The notes below the pieces were generated by a model. The model saw only the letters and a program-made list of their open reading frames with translations, was not told the DNA's origin and did no database searches. Position numbers and translations under genes: made by a program. From Oscillospiraceae bacterium (GTDB lineage: Bacteria; Bacillota; Clostridia; Oscillospirales; Oscillospiraceae), in the NCBI GenBank assembly GCA_015068225.1, contig SVKX01000014.1:1-37903 (forward strand): DNA of 37,903 bases, read 5' to 3'. Positions 15,991-24,346 of this stretch are shown in pieces (positions within the stretch are counted from its first letter, which is position 1; every line of letters starts with the position of its first letter).

Positions 15991-18045
15991 ATGGATATGG
16001 ATAGATTCATTGGCCGGCTGCTCGACAACCGGTATGAAATATTGGAAGTCATTGGTACCGGCGGTATGGCGGTGGTGTATAAAGCCCGCTGCCACCGGCT
16101 GAACCGTCTGGTGGCGATCAAGATCCTTAGAGATGATTATTCTCAGGATGAAGAGTTCCGCCGCCGCTTTCATGCGGAGAGTCAGGCTGTTGCCATGCTG
16201 TCGCATCCCAATATTGTATCAGTTTATGATGTTTCCACATCGGATGACGCGGATTATATCGTAATGGAGCTGATCGACGGCATTACGCTGAAGCAGTATA
16301 TGGAGAAAAAGGGTGTCCTGAACTGGAAAGAGACCCTGCATTTCGCAATTCAGATTGGAAAAGCGCTGGATCATGCCCACAGCCGTGGCATCATCCACCG
16401 GGACATTAAGCCCCATAATGTGATGGTTCTGAAAAACGGCTCCGTAAAGGTGGCCGACTTTGGAATCGCCCGGGTCATGTCCAAGAGCAATACCCTGACC
16501 AAGGAGGCCCTTGGCTCTGTTCACTATATATCTCCGGAGCAGGCAAAGGGCGGCAGAGTGGACAATCGAAGCGATATTTATTCGTTGGGTGTTGTCATGT
16601 ATGAAATGATGACTGGCAGACCCCCTTATGATGGAGAGTCTCCGGTGTCGGTGGCGATCCAGCATATCAACGGAAAGGCTGCCATGCCTTCCAGCCTGAA
16701 TCCCAACATTCCCGGCGGTCTGGAGCAGATCATCATGAAAGCCATGGCGCAAAGCCCTGCAAGCCGCTATGCTACCGCCACAGCTATGCTGGCGGATATG
16801 GATGAATTCCGCAAAGACCCCACCATTCTGTTTGACTATAATAACCCGGACACAGATATGGATGCTGCCACGAGAATGTCCAGCACTCCTCGCACTGAAA
16901 GGGAGACTATGGCTTTGCCAAAGACCACTGCAGAGCGTGTTGCAGCCAAAGCAGAACCGGAAAAGCGCAAAGCTCCTCCTACTTCCGACAGAAGGCCTGA
17001 CCGTACCCGCTCTGCCAAAAAGCGCAGAGAAGAGGTCATCGTGGAAGATGATGACCGGGGAGGAAAGCTGGCTGCCGTTGCGGTGATCATTTGTGCGTTG
17101 GTTGCTGTGGTTGCCATTGGTATTTTTGTGGCGGCCTTTATGAACGGTAGTCAGGGTGAGATCGTCCACGTTCCGGATCTGCTAGGCAAAACTGCCGAGG
17201 AGTGGGCCCAGTTTACAGATGTCAGCATCCGTATTGGCGAAAAGAACTACAACGACATCTATGACAAAGGTCAGGTTTATGACCAGAACCCCAGGGCAAA
17301 TGCCCAGATCGCCAAGGGCGGCACAGTTACGGTTTATGTAAGTCTTGGCCCTGCACCTCAGGTGAAGGTTATGGAGAACCTGATCAATATGGAGGAGGCT
17401 GCAGCGAAGAGCTTCCTGATCGACACCCAGGGTATAAAGGAGAGCCAGATCAAGATCACCTATGAAAACAGCAAGACTGCCGCAGGACTGGTGATTCGGA
17501 CAGACCCCATGGAGGGCGAGGAGCTTAACAGTGATAAGCTTATTGAGATCTGGGTCAGTTCCGGCCCTGAGATACAAACGGAGAAAGTGCCTAATGTCAA
17601 GGGCCTTGGTGTGGAGACAGCTACCTCCATCCTGAATGGCAACGGATTTTATAATATTGAATATGTTCCCGTAGAAAGCACACTGGATAAGGACAGAGTT
17701 GTAAGTCAGTCCATTGAGCCCCAGACAGAGGTGGATGTAACCACGTTGATCACGTTGGAGATATCTCTTGGACCCAAGGACCAGCCTACAAAGCCCACTG
17801 ATCCCACCTTGCCTACGGTAGATCCGGAGCTTGTATACAAGGTTGTTAACATTGAACTGCCCGGAGAACTGGAGGAGACCTACACCCTGACCATCTGGCT
17901 GGATGGAGAGCTGGTGGAGGAGCGGGAGATCCCTGCAGGCACTGTCAGCACCGAAGTGGAGCTAAAGGGCAAGGGAGTTATGGAATTTGAGGCAAGGATC
18001 GATGACGGAGATCCCTGGCCTATAGAAGTGGATTTTGATGAGTGA
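15991..18045 (+). CDS. prkC: PASTA-domain Ser/Thr protein kinase
   Basis: A membrane kinase that senses muropeptides or lipid II outside the cell and phosphorylates cytoplasmic targets. The ATG at 15991 has GAGAGGAG 8 bases upstream and gives 684 residues. The kinase domain has the glycine loop GTGGMAVV (22-29), Lys44, HRDIKPHN (136-143) and DFG (156-158). A charged juxtamembrane linker (about 285-358) leads to one membrane segment (about 360-383). Outside are three PASTA repeats (about 391-453, 456-525, 530-594), a Pro/Thr linker, and a short C-terminal beta-rich acidic domain (about 612-684) that I do not recognise. The end overlaps the start of rsgA by 8 bases. Confidence 0.95.
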   Translation: MDMDRFIGRLLDNRYEILEVIGTGGMAVVYKARCHRLNRLVAIKILRDDYSQDEEFRRRFHAESQAVAMLSHPNIVSVYDVSTSDDADYIVMELIDGITLKQYMEKKGVLNWKETLHFAIQIGKALDHAHSRGIIHRDIKPHNVMVLKNGSVKVADFGIARVMSKSNTLTKEALGSVHYISPEQAKGGRVDNRSDIYSLGVVMYEMMTGRPPYDGESPVSVAIQHINGKAAMPSSLNPNIPGGLEQIIMKAMAQSPASRYATATAMLADMDEFRKDPTILFDYNNPDTDMDAATRMSSTPRTERETMALPKTTAERVAAKAEPEKRKAPPTSDRRPDRTRSAKKRREEVIVEDDDRGGKLAAVAVIICALVAVVAIGIFVAAFMNGSQGEIVHVPDLLGKTAEEWAQFTDVSIRIGEKNYNDIYDKGQVYDQNPRANAQIAKGGTVTVYVSLGPAPQVKVMENLINMEEAAAKSFLIDTQGIKESQIKITYENSKTAAGLVIRTDPMEGEELNSDKLIEIWVSSGPEIQTEKVPNVKGLGVETATSILNGNGFYNIEYVPVESTLDKDRVVSQSIEPQTEVDVTTLITLEISLGPKDQPTKPTDPTLPTVDPELVYKVVNIELPGELEETYTLTIWLDGELVEEREIPAGTVSTEVELKGKGVMEFEARIDDGDPWPIEVDFDE

Positions 18046-18928
18046 GAAACAAACTGGCCGCATCCTGCGGTCTATCAGTGGATTCTATGACGTGCAGACC
18101 CCTCAGGGGCTGATCTCCTGCAGAGCCAGAGGAATTCTGCGCCGGGAGGGAAACAGTCCACTGACCGGCGACATGGTGGAAATCACACAGGAGCGGGGCA
18201 AAGGAATGGTGGAACGCATCCTTCCCCGAAAGAACCATTTTGTCCGGCCTGCCGTGGCAAATATCGATGCACTGGTGGTGTTTGCCTCCAATGTAAATCC
18301 GGTGACAGAGCCTTTTTTGATCGATCGTGTGGCGGCTATTGCGGGAGATCAGGAGGTGCCGGTTTATCTGTGCATCAATAAATGCGATCTGGATCCTGCT
18401 GTGGATCTGGCAAGGATCTATACCCATGCAGGTTTCCCTGTGATCTGTGCCAGCGCCCAGACAGGTGAGGGGGCAGATGCCCTCTGGGAACTGATTCGTG
18501 GAAAGCTGACCGCCTTTACCGGAAATTCCGGTGTGGGTAAAAGCAGTATGCTCAACCGCCTGTGTCCCAGCCTGGCGCTACCTACTGGTGAGGTGTCCGA
18601 AAAGCTAGGACGGGGCAGACACACCACCCGCCATGTGGAGCTGTATGCTTTGGGAGAGGATACTTTTGTTGCAGATACACCGGGTTTTTCGTCCTTTGAC
18701 ACAGATCAGATGGAGATCATTCTTAAGGAGAATCTTCAGTACGCCTTTCCGGACTTTCAGCGCCATATTGGGTCCTGCCAGTTTCACGATTGCTCCCATC
18801 GGGCAGAGCCGGGGTGTGCCGTGGTTCAGGCGGTAGAGGCAGGACAGATCGAAAAGACCCGCTATGAGAGCTATCTGCGGCTTTATGAAAAGGCGAGTCA
18901 GATCAAGCCCTGGGAGACAAAACTGTAA
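18038..18928 (+). CDS. rsgA: ribosome small-subunit GTPase RsgA
   Basis: A circularly permuted GTPase that assists late maturation of the 30S subunit. From the ATG at 18038 it has 296 residues: an N-terminal OB domain (1-70), then the permuted order G4 NKCD (114-117), G1 GNSGVGKS (162-169), G3 DTPG (213-216). The C-terminal zinc site is Cys247, Cys252, His254, Cys260. It starts inside the last codons of prkC and has no strong binding site of its own, so translational coupling is likely. The epimerase and thiamine genes that follow rsgA in Bacillus are not here. Confidence 0.95.
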   Translation: MSEKQTGRILRSISGFYDVQTPQGLISCRARGILRREGNSPLTGDMVEITQERGKGMVERILPRKNHFVRPAVANIDALVVFASNVNPVTEPFLIDRVAAIAGDQEVPVYLCINKCDLDPAVDLARIYTHAGFPVICASAQTGEGADALWELIRGKLTAFTGNSGVGKSSMLNRLCPSLALPTGEVSEKLGRGRHTTRHVELYALGEDTFVADTPGFSSFDTDQMEIILKENLQYAFPDFQRHIGSCQFHDCSHRAEPGCAVVQAVEAGQIEKTRYESYLRLYEKASQIKPWETKL

Positions 18929-19016
18929 AAGTATGCGGCTTTCTGCTGAAATTGGAAGAGGCCTATACAGACGTTGGAAAAACCATCCTTTTGTCAGGAA
19001 ATATGAAAAATAATGT

Positions 19017-19045
19017 TTGACAAATGGGGGAAAACACATTATAAT
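19017..19045 (+). promoter_or_regulatory. sigma-A promoter of yceD-rpmF
   Basis: TTGACA (19017-19022) and TATAAT (19040-19045) match the consensus exactly, with 17 bases between them. This fits strong expression of a ribosomal protein operon. Confidence 0.85.
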
Positions 19046-19075
19046 ATCTAAGCATGACTGCGGGGAGGGGAAAAT

Positions 19076-19576
19076 ATGCTTCTGGACTTGTCAAAGATTA
19101 TAGACTGTCCCGGTGCATCCGTTTCCTTTTCTGCCAGTGTGGACCTGAGTGATCTTCAATATGGTGAGAGCTTTCCGGTAACAGAGCCGGTGGAAGCCTC
19201 CGGCACAGTGCGAAATACTGCCGGAGTATTGGTAATGAACGGATCTGTCCACACCACCATTCATGGCGTCTGTGACCGCTGCGCATCAGACTTTGATGCA
19301 TATGTGGAATTTCCCATTGATGTGGTGCTGGTGACTGAGCTGACCAATGAAGAGAACGAAGATGAGTGGGTATTCCCTCTGGAGGGAGACAGCGCCGACT
19401 TGGAAGACATTATCCGGACAGTTTTTGTTCTGAATCTGGATTCCAAGCTGCTGTGCAAGCCGGACTGTAAGGGACTCTGCTGCCGTTGCGGCAAGAACCT
19501 GAATGATGGACCTTGCAATTGCCAGAAGGAGCTGGATCCCCGTTTTGCTGCTTTAAAGCAGCTTCTCAAGAAGTAA
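19076..19576 (+). CDS. yceD: YceD family protein (DUF177)
   Basis: A 166-residue DUF177 protein, almost always encoded just upstream of rpmF. In other organisms the family is linked to 23S rRNA accumulation. Cys66 and Cys69 (CDRC) lie in the middle. A second cysteine cluster (127, 131, 135, 136, 138, 147, 149; KPDCKGLCCRCGKNLNDGPC) near the C-terminus probably binds zinc. An acidic stretch (about 89-112) separates them. GGGGAGGGG precedes the ATG. The family call is safe; the molecular role is only partly known. Confidence 0.9.
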   Translation: MLLDLSKIIDCPGASVSFSASVDLSDLQYGESFPVTEPVEASGTVRNTAGVLVMNGSVHTTIHGVCDRCASDFDAYVEFPIDVVLVTELTNEENEDEWVFPLEGDSADLEDIIRTVFVLNLDSKLLCKPDCKGLCCRCGKNLNDGPCNCQKELDPRFAALKQLLKK

Positions 19577-19627
19577 ATCCATAATGAATGCTGTTTGAAA
19601 AGCAGTTTGACCAAGGAGGTGTCATCC

Positions 19628-19813
19628 ATGGCTGTCCCTAAGTGTAAAGTGTCCAAAGCCCGTCGCGATAAGCGCCGTGGCGGCAACTGGAAGCTGTCTG
19701 CTCCCAGCGTGTCCGTTTGTCCCAAGTGCGGTGAGCCCGTAATGCCCCACAGAGCTTGCAAGGCTTGCGGTGCCTACAATGGCCGTCAGGTCCTGGCCGC
19801 CAAGGCTGACTAA
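19628..19813 (+). CDS. rpmF: 50S ribosomal protein L32
   Basis: A 61-residue ribosomal protein starting MAVPKCKVSKARRDKRR. It has two zinc-binding pairs, CPKC and CKAC, so it is the zinc-containing form. AAGGAGGTG lies 7 bases before the ATG at 19628; an upstream in-frame start would bypass this strong site. It follows yceD by 51 bases and is closed by a strong terminator. Confidence 0.97.
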   Translation: MAVPKCKVSKARRDKRRGGNWKLSAPSVSVCPKCGEPVMPHRACKACGAYNGRQVLAAKAD

Positions 19814-19826
19814 GGCAGGAAATGTA

Positions 19827-19854
19827 AGAGGAAGGCTTCCGCCTTCCTCTTTTT
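19827..19854 (+). terminator. intrinsic terminator after rpmF
   Basis: AGAGGAAGGC (19827-19836) and GCCTTCCTCT (19841-19850) form a perfect 10-bp stem with a TTCC loop, followed by TTTT. Confidence 0.9.
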
Positions 19855-19897
19855 CCTTTGTCAATATGTTAAACTTACATGAACTGGCAAAAGGGCG

Positions 19898-19926
19898 TTG
19901 ATTTGACAACGCTTTTGTGTCATAAT
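19898..19926 (+). promoter_or_regulatory. probable sigma-A promoter of der-plsY
   Basis: TTGATT (19898-19903) and CATAAT (19921-19926) are 17 bases apart. A better -35 match, TTGACA at 19903-19908, overlaps it but has no -10 box at a usual distance. Confidence 0.55.
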
Positions 19927-19961
19927 AAGAAAAAGCATTTCCTCGGAAAGGACGTGATACC

Positions 19962-21293
19962 ATGGCAAAGCCTTTGGTTGCTATAGTTGGCAGACCCAAT
20001 GTGGGCAAATCCATGCTGTTTAATAAGCTGACCGGACAGCGAACCTCCATCGTCGAAGATACTCCGGGTGTTACCCGCGACCGGATCTACGGCGACTGTG
20101 AGTGGTGCAACCGCCATTTTTCTCTGGTAGACACAGGCGGTATTGAGCCCGGTACTGACAGCGATATGCTGAAATTCATGCGCCGCCAGGCGGAGATCGG
20201 CATCGAACTGGCAGATGCAATCATCATGGTGGTGGATGTTCGCAGCGGTGTGACCGCCGCGGATCAGGATGTGGCTACTATGCTGCGCAAGAGCAGAAAG
20301 CCTGTGGCCCTTGCGGTGAACAAGTGCGATTCTATCGGATTGGTAAATCCGGATGTTTATGAATTTTATTCTCTCGGCATCGGGGATCTGTTTGAGACCT
20401 CTGCCGTCCATGGTCACGGTACCGGCGATCTGCTGGACTGGGTGTTGGAAAACATACCCGACGATGGATCTAACGAGGAAGAAGACGATGTGATCAAGGT
20501 TGCCATTGTTGGCAAACCCAATGTAGGCAAATCCAGTCTGCTCAACCGGATTCTGGGTGAGGAGCGGGTCATTGTCTCCAATGTTGCAGGCACTACCCGG
20601 GACGCCATCGACTCTTATTTTGAGAATGAAACCGGAAGATACTGCTTCATTGATACTGCCGGTATGCGGCGCAAGAGCAAGGTGGACGATCTGATCGAAA
20701 AGTACTCCAATATGCGCACCATCAGCGCTATTGAGCGTGCGGATGTCTGCCTGATCCTGATCGATGCCAACGAGGGCGTGACGGAGCAGGATACCAAGAT
20801 CGCGGGGCTTGTCCACGAGGCGGGCAAGGCTGCCATTATTGTGGTCAATAAATGGGATGCAGTAGAGGACAAGGAAACCAATACCATGCGGGATAAGGAA
20901 GCAGATGTCCGCAACGGACTTAGCTATATGCTCTATGCACCTGTGGTATTTTTGTCCGCGCTGACGGGTCAGCGGGTGGACAGGCTCTATCAGGTCATTC
21001 AGGATGTGCATGCCCAGAATACCAGCCGGATTACCACCGGTGCACTGAACAGTGTCCTTGCGGATGCTACAGCCCGTGTACAGCCGCCCTCTGACAAGGG
21101 TCGGCGCCTGAAAATCTATTATATGACCCAGGCCAGCACAAAGCCGCCTCATTTTGTGATTTTCTGCAATGATGCCAGATTGTTCCACTTCTCCTATCAG
21201 CGCTATCTGGAGAATCAGATCCGTGAGGTTTTTGGTTTGGAGGGTACACCAATCCGCATTACCATCCGCCAGAAGGGCGAAAAGGAGGAATAA
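19962..21293 (+). CDS. der: ribosome biogenesis GTPase Der
   Basis: An essential GTPase with two G domains that acts in 50S subunit assembly. The first G1 motif is GRPNVGKS (10-17) with VDTGG and NKCD; the second is GKPNVGKS (184-191) with DTAG and NKWD. A KH-like RNA-binding domain fills roughly residues 355-443 (KIYYMTQASTKPPHFVIFCN). At 443 residues it has standard length. GAAAGGACGTG precedes the ATG. plsY follows after 3 bases. Confidence 0.97.
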   Translation: MAKPLVAIVGRPNVGKSMLFNKLTGQRTSIVEDTPGVTRDRIYGDCEWCNRHFSLVDTGGIEPGTDSDMLKFMRRQAEIGIELADAIIMVVDVRSGVTAADQDVATMLRKSRKPVALAVNKCDSIGLVNPDVYEFYSLGIGDLFETSAVHGHGTGDLLDWVLENIPDDGSNEEEDDVIKVAIVGKPNVGKSSLLNRILGEERVIVSNVAGTTRDAIDSYFENETGRYCFIDTAGMRRKSKVDDLIEKYSNMRTISAIERADVCLILIDANEGVTEQDTKIAGLVHEAGKAAIIVVNKWDAVEDKETNTMRDKEADVRNGLSYMLYAPVVFLSALTGQRVDRLYQVIQDVHAQNTSRITTGALNSVLADATARVQPPSDKGRRLKIYYMTQASTKPPHFVIFCNDARLFHFSYQRYLENQIREVFGLEGTPIRITIRQKGEKEE

Positions 21294-21296
21294 ACT

Positions 21297-21923
21297 ATGT
21301 GGTATGCTGTTTTAATCGGTGCCGTCAGTGCCTATCTTCTGGGCAATCTGAACGGTTCTGTGTGCATTTCTGCTTTGATCGCCGATGACGATGTGCGCAA
21401 GCATGGCAGCGGCAACGCGGGCCTTACAAACTTTTTCCGAAGCTACGGCGGCTGGAGCACGCTTGTGGTGGCTTTTGTGGATATTATCAAGACGATCATT
21501 GCCTGCCACGGGGCAGGTCTTATGCTGGCGTCTTACGGTTACTATCGGGAGGGACTGATGCTGGGTGCTGTGGCGGTTTCTCTGGGCCATGATTTTCCTG
21601 CGCTTTTGGGTTTCCGGGGTGGCAAAGGAATTTTGTGCGGCCTTGGCGTGGCGCTGGCAGTGGATTGGCGGATCGCGGTGGCGATCCTGATCGTATTCAT
21701 AGTGACCTTTGCCATCACGCGGTATGTTTCCCTGGGGTCGGTTTTGGCGGCGACAGTGTTTGCCATTGGCTTTGGCGTACTGCATTATAATAATCCCATT
21801 ATAATGGCTGGCGGTATTTTTATTGGCCTTTTGGCTGTTTTTATGCACAGGGGCAATATTATCCGGCTGTGCAAGGGAACAGAGAAGAAAGTCCATCTGA
21901 TCCACAGAGAGCTGAACAAATAA
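21297..21923 (+). CDS. plsY: glycerol-3-phosphate acyltransferase PlsY
   Basis: An integral membrane enzyme that acylates glycerol 3-phosphate from acyl-phosphate, the first step of phospholipid synthesis in Gram-positives. Its 208 residues hold about five membrane segments. The PlsY motifs are clear: HGSGNAGLTNFFRSYG (about 37-52) and GHDFPALLGFRGGKG (about 98-112), with the third short motif in the C-terminal half. The pairing der-plsY is common. A strong terminator follows the stop. Confidence 0.95.
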   Translation: MWYAVLIGAVSAYLLGNLNGSVCISALIADDDVRKHGSGNAGLTNFFRSYGGWSTLVVAFVDIIKTIIACHGAGLMLASYGYYREGLMLGAVAVSLGHDFPALLGFRGGKGILCGLGVALAVDWRIAVAILIVFIVTFAITRYVSLGSVLAATVFAIGFGVLHYNNPIIMAGGIFIGLLAVFMHRGNIIRLCKGTEKKVHLIHRELNK

Positions 21924-21929
21924 AGAATA

Positions 21930-21961
21930 AACGCGGACAGCCTTAGGTTGTCCGCGTTTTT
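21930..21961 (+). terminator. intrinsic terminator after plsY
   Basis: AACGCGGACA (21930-21939) and TGTCCGCGTT (21949-21958) form a 10-bp stem, followed by a short T run. Confidence 0.88.
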
Positions 21962-21966
21962 GGCAA

Positions 21967-21994
21967 CAAAAAACGCCACCAGAATGGTGGCGTT
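21967..21994 (-). terminator. intrinsic terminator after rpmB
   Basis: AACGCCACC (21972-21980) and GGTGGCGTT (21986-21994) form a 9-bp stem with a 5-base loop. On the minus strand it is followed by a T run (the A's at 21968-21973). It stands back to back with the plsY terminator. Confidence 0.88.
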
Positions 21995-22011
21995 ATTGGT
22001 GGCAGGAATTA

Positions 22012-22200
22012 TCAGACAGCCCGCTCGACCTTGTTAGAACGGAGGCATCTGGTACAAGCGTACACATGGCACGGAGTCCCGTTGACAACCGCCTTGACCC
22101 GCTTTACATTGGGCTTCCAAGTACGATTGGAGCGTCTGTGGGAGTGGGAAACCTTAATACCAAAGGTAACGCCCTTGCCACAAAAATCACACTTCGCCAT
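22012..22200 (-). CDS. rpmB: 50S ribosomal protein L28
   Basis: A 62-residue ribosomal protein starting MAKCDFCGKGVTFG, with the typical SHSHRRSNRTWKPN segment. Two cysteine pairs (Cys4/Cys7 and Cys49/Cys52) mark the zinc-containing form. AGGAGGTG precedes the ATG on the minus strand. It is a single-gene unit with its own promoter and terminator, divergent from hprK. Confidence 0.96.
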   Translation of the reverse strand: MAKCDFCGKGVTFGIKVSHSHRRSNRTWKPNVKRVKAVVNGTPCHVYACTRCLRSNKVERAV

Positions 22201-22263
22201 TCACTGCACCTCCTGTCCATGTAATGTTTCATCAAAATATCGCCCATTTGCAGGCGCTTACAT

Positions 22264-22292
22264 ATGATACCAAAGTTTGCCGAAAAATGCAA
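22264..22292 (-). promoter_or_regulatory. sigma-A promoter of rpmB
   Basis: On the minus strand TTGCAT (22287-22292) and TATCAT (22264-22269) are separated by 17 bases, with A/T-rich DNA upstream of the -35 box. Confidence 0.7.
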
Positions 22293-22330
22293 GCCTTTTT
22301 TTCGGTTTTTTTCGTTTTTTTAAAAATTTG

Positions 22331-22359
22331 TTGCTATTCTCTCTTGCAGAAGGTATAAT
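22331..22359 (+). promoter_or_regulatory. sigma-A promoter of hprK
   Basis: TTGCTA (22331-22336) and a perfect TATAAT (22354-22359) are separated by 17 bases. The A/T-rich tract 22297-22330 lies between this promoter and the divergent rpmB promoter. Confidence 0.75.
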
Positions 22360-22388
22360 GACGGTAAAAAGAAAGGGGAGTGGCTGCA

Positions 22389-23333
22389 ATGGATCTATAC
22401 AGTGTGCCGCTGAAGCAGTTGGTGGAAGAATTCCGGCTTGAGGTTACCTTTGCTGCTTCGGATTATGATGCGATTCGCCTTACGGTGGAGGATGTGGCCC
22501 GTCCGGGTTTGCAGCTTGCAGGGTATTTTGACCATTTTGAGCCTATGCGTTTGCAGGTCATGGGCAATGTAGAAATGAGCTATCTGGCGAAGCTGACAGA
22601 GGCGGAGCGCGCCATGATCTTTGACCGGCTGTTCTCCTATAAATTTCCTGCGCTTTTGATTGCCCGCAATATCGAGCCGGACCGGCAGTGTCTGGAGATG
22701 GCGAAAAAGCACGATGTGACATTGCTGCGCTCTCAGGAGGCCACCAGTACGATCGTATCGGCGATCATCAGTTATTTGAAAGATGCACTGGCACCCCGTA
22801 TTACCCGCCATGGCGTTCTTGTGGAGGTCTACGGTGAGGGCCTGCTTCTGATCGGTGACAGCGGTATCGGTAAAAGCGAGGCTGCTGTAGAGCTTCTGAA
22901 GCGCGGACACCGGCTGATCGCGGATGACGCAGTAGAGATCCGCAAAATCTCCACCAGCTCTCTGGTGGGCACAGCACCGTCTTTGATCCGTAACTATATA
23001 GAGCTGCGTGGCATCGGCATCATCAATGTGGCAAAACTGTTCGGTATGGGCGCGGTCAAGGCGGAAAATGAAGTGAATCTGATTGTAAATATTGTTCCCT
23101 GGAAGAATCAGGAGGTCTATGACCGTCTGGGTCTGGAGGAGCAGTTTATGGATATCCTTGGAGTCAAGATCCCTATGAATACCATTCCCATCACGCCAGG
23201 CCGTAATCTGGCGGTGATTCTTGAGGTGGCTGCCATGAACAACCGCCAGCGGAAAATGGGTTATAACGCTGCATTGGAGTTTACAGAGCAGATCAATCAA
23301 CACTTTGATGATAAGATGGGGCAGCAGCTATGA
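22389..23333 (+). CDS. hprK: HPr kinase/phosphorylase
   Basis: A bifunctional enzyme that phosphorylates or dephosphorylates Ser46 of HPr and so sets carbon catabolite repression in Firmicutes. From the ATG at 22389 (GGGGAG 8 bases upstream) it has 314 residues. An N-terminal domain (1-130) precedes the catalytic domain with His141, the P-loop GDSGIGKS (156-163) and the HprK signature IELRGIGIINVAKLFG (204-219). HPr itself is not in this window. The stop overlaps the start of the pseudouridine synthase gene (ATGA). Confidence 0.96.
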   Translation: MDLYSVPLKQLVEEFRLEVTFAASDYDAIRLTVEDVARPGLQLAGYFDHFEPMRLQVMGNVEMSYLAKLTEAERAMIFDRLFSYKFPALLIARNIEPDRQCLEMAKKHDVTLLRSQEATSTIVSAIISYLKDALAPRITRHGVLVEVYGEGLLLIGDSGIGKSEAAVELLKRGHRLIADDAVEIRKISTSSLVGTAPSLIRNYIELRGIGIINVAKLFGMGAVKAENEVNLIVNIVPWKNQEVYDRLGLEEQFMDILGVKIPMNTIPITPGRNLAVILEVAAMNNRQRKMGYNAALEFTEQINQHFDDKMGQQL

Positions 23334-24295
23334 AAGAATTCACCATAGGCCCCAACGATGCCGGTCAGCGGCTGGATCGTTTTCTTGCCAAGGCCGTACC
23401 CCTGCTGCCGGCATCTCTTGCTCAGAAGTATATCCGCCTGAAGCGGATCAAATGCAACGGCGGCCGTGCCCAGCGAGATACTCGTTTGCAGCCAGGTGAT
23501 GTGCTGGAACTTTATATCAATGATGAGTTTTTTGACAAGCCCAGAGAGGATAATGCATATCTTACGGTGGCAGCGCCGAAGCTGAATATCGTGTATGAAG
23601 ACGATCAGATCCTGCTGGTGGACAAGCGGCCGGGGCTTGCGGTGCATCCCCATGACGGCGCGGAATACGGAAGGACTTTGATCGATCATATTCAGTCTTA
23701 TCTATACCAGAAGCGTGAATGGCGGCCACGGGAGGAAAATGCGTTTACACCTGCGCTGTGCAACCGGATCGACCGCAATACCGGCGGTATCGTCATTGCA
23801 GCCAAGACTGCGGAGGCACTTCGGGTGATGAACCAGAAGATCAAGGACCGGGAACTGGACAAGCGGTATCTGGCTATTGTGGAGGGCAGCCCCAAGCCCA
23901 GAGAGGGGAGCCTGAAGGGGTATCTTTTCAAGGATGCGAAGAAAAATCGGGTTTTTGTTACAGATACACCCCAGACCGGCGCAAAATCCTGCCAGACCAA
24001 TTACAAGGTGCTGGCATCTGCCAATGGCTTGTCGCTGGTGGAGTGTGAACTGATCACCGGACGGACCCACCAGATCCGCGCCCAGTTTGCCCATGCGGGC
24101 CACCCCTTGCTGGGGGATGGAAAATACGGAAAGCTGGACAAGCGGTTTGACCGCAATTATCAGGCCCTCTATTCGTATCAGTTGACCTTTGCGTTTACTA
24201 CCGATGCTGGTGCGCTGGAACATCTAAACGGAAGGCGCTTTCAGGTGGAGAATGTAGATTTTGTAAAAGAGTATTTTCCCAATGTAAAAATATAA
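23330..24295 (+). CDS. RluA-family 23S rRNA/tRNA pseudouridine synthase
   Basis: Isomerises uridine to pseudouridine in RNA. Its 321 residues hold an N-terminal S4 RNA-binding domain (about 12-65, GQRLDRFLAK...IRLKRIKCNGGR) and a RluA catalytic domain. The catalytic Asp148 lies in NRIDRNTGG, a variant of the more usual HRLDxxTSG box; the aspartate is kept. VDKRPGLAVHPHDG and GRTHQIRAQFAHAGHPLLGD are also present. The sequence does not let me choose RluC, RluD or another target. It is coupled to hprK by a 4-base overlap, though no functional link is known. Confidence 0.9.
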   Translation: MKEFTIGPNDAGQRLDRFLAKAVPLLPASLAQKYIRLKRIKCNGGRAQRDTRLQPGDVLELYINDEFFDKPREDNAYLTVAAPKLNIVYEDDQILLVDKRPGLAVHPHDGAEYGRTLIDHIQSYLYQKREWRPREENAFTPALCNRIDRNTGGIVIAAKTAEALRVMNQKIKDRELDKRYLAIVEGSPKPREGSLKGYLFKDAKKNRVFVTDTPQTGAKSCQTNYKVLASANGLSLVECELITGRTHQIRAQFAHAGHPLLGDGKYGKLDKRFDRNYQALYSYQLTFAFTTDAGALEHLNGRRFQVENVDFVKEYFPNVKI

Positions 24296-24298
24296 GAA

Positions 24299-24339
24299 CA
24301 GCGTGCGGTTTCTTGCGGAACAGCACGCTGCTTATTTTT
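24299..24339 (+). terminator. hairpin terminator between the converging pseudouridine synthase and mnmA genes
   Basis: CAGCGTGC (24299-24306) pairs with GCACGCTG (24323-24330); the loop can fold further (GTTTC with GGAAC). A T-rich tail to 24339 follows on the plus strand. It lies between two converging genes and may serve both. Confidence 0.7.
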
Positions 24340-24346
24340 AGTTGAA

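Noticed and set aside
18929-19016. Possible terminator after rsgA
   Set aside because: No stable stem followed by a T run could be found, so the end of the long operon is left unmarked.
19920-21188. 422-codon open frame on the minus strand opposite der
   Set aside because: der is unmistakable on the plus strand. The opposite frame has no motifs and ends within the der promoter region.
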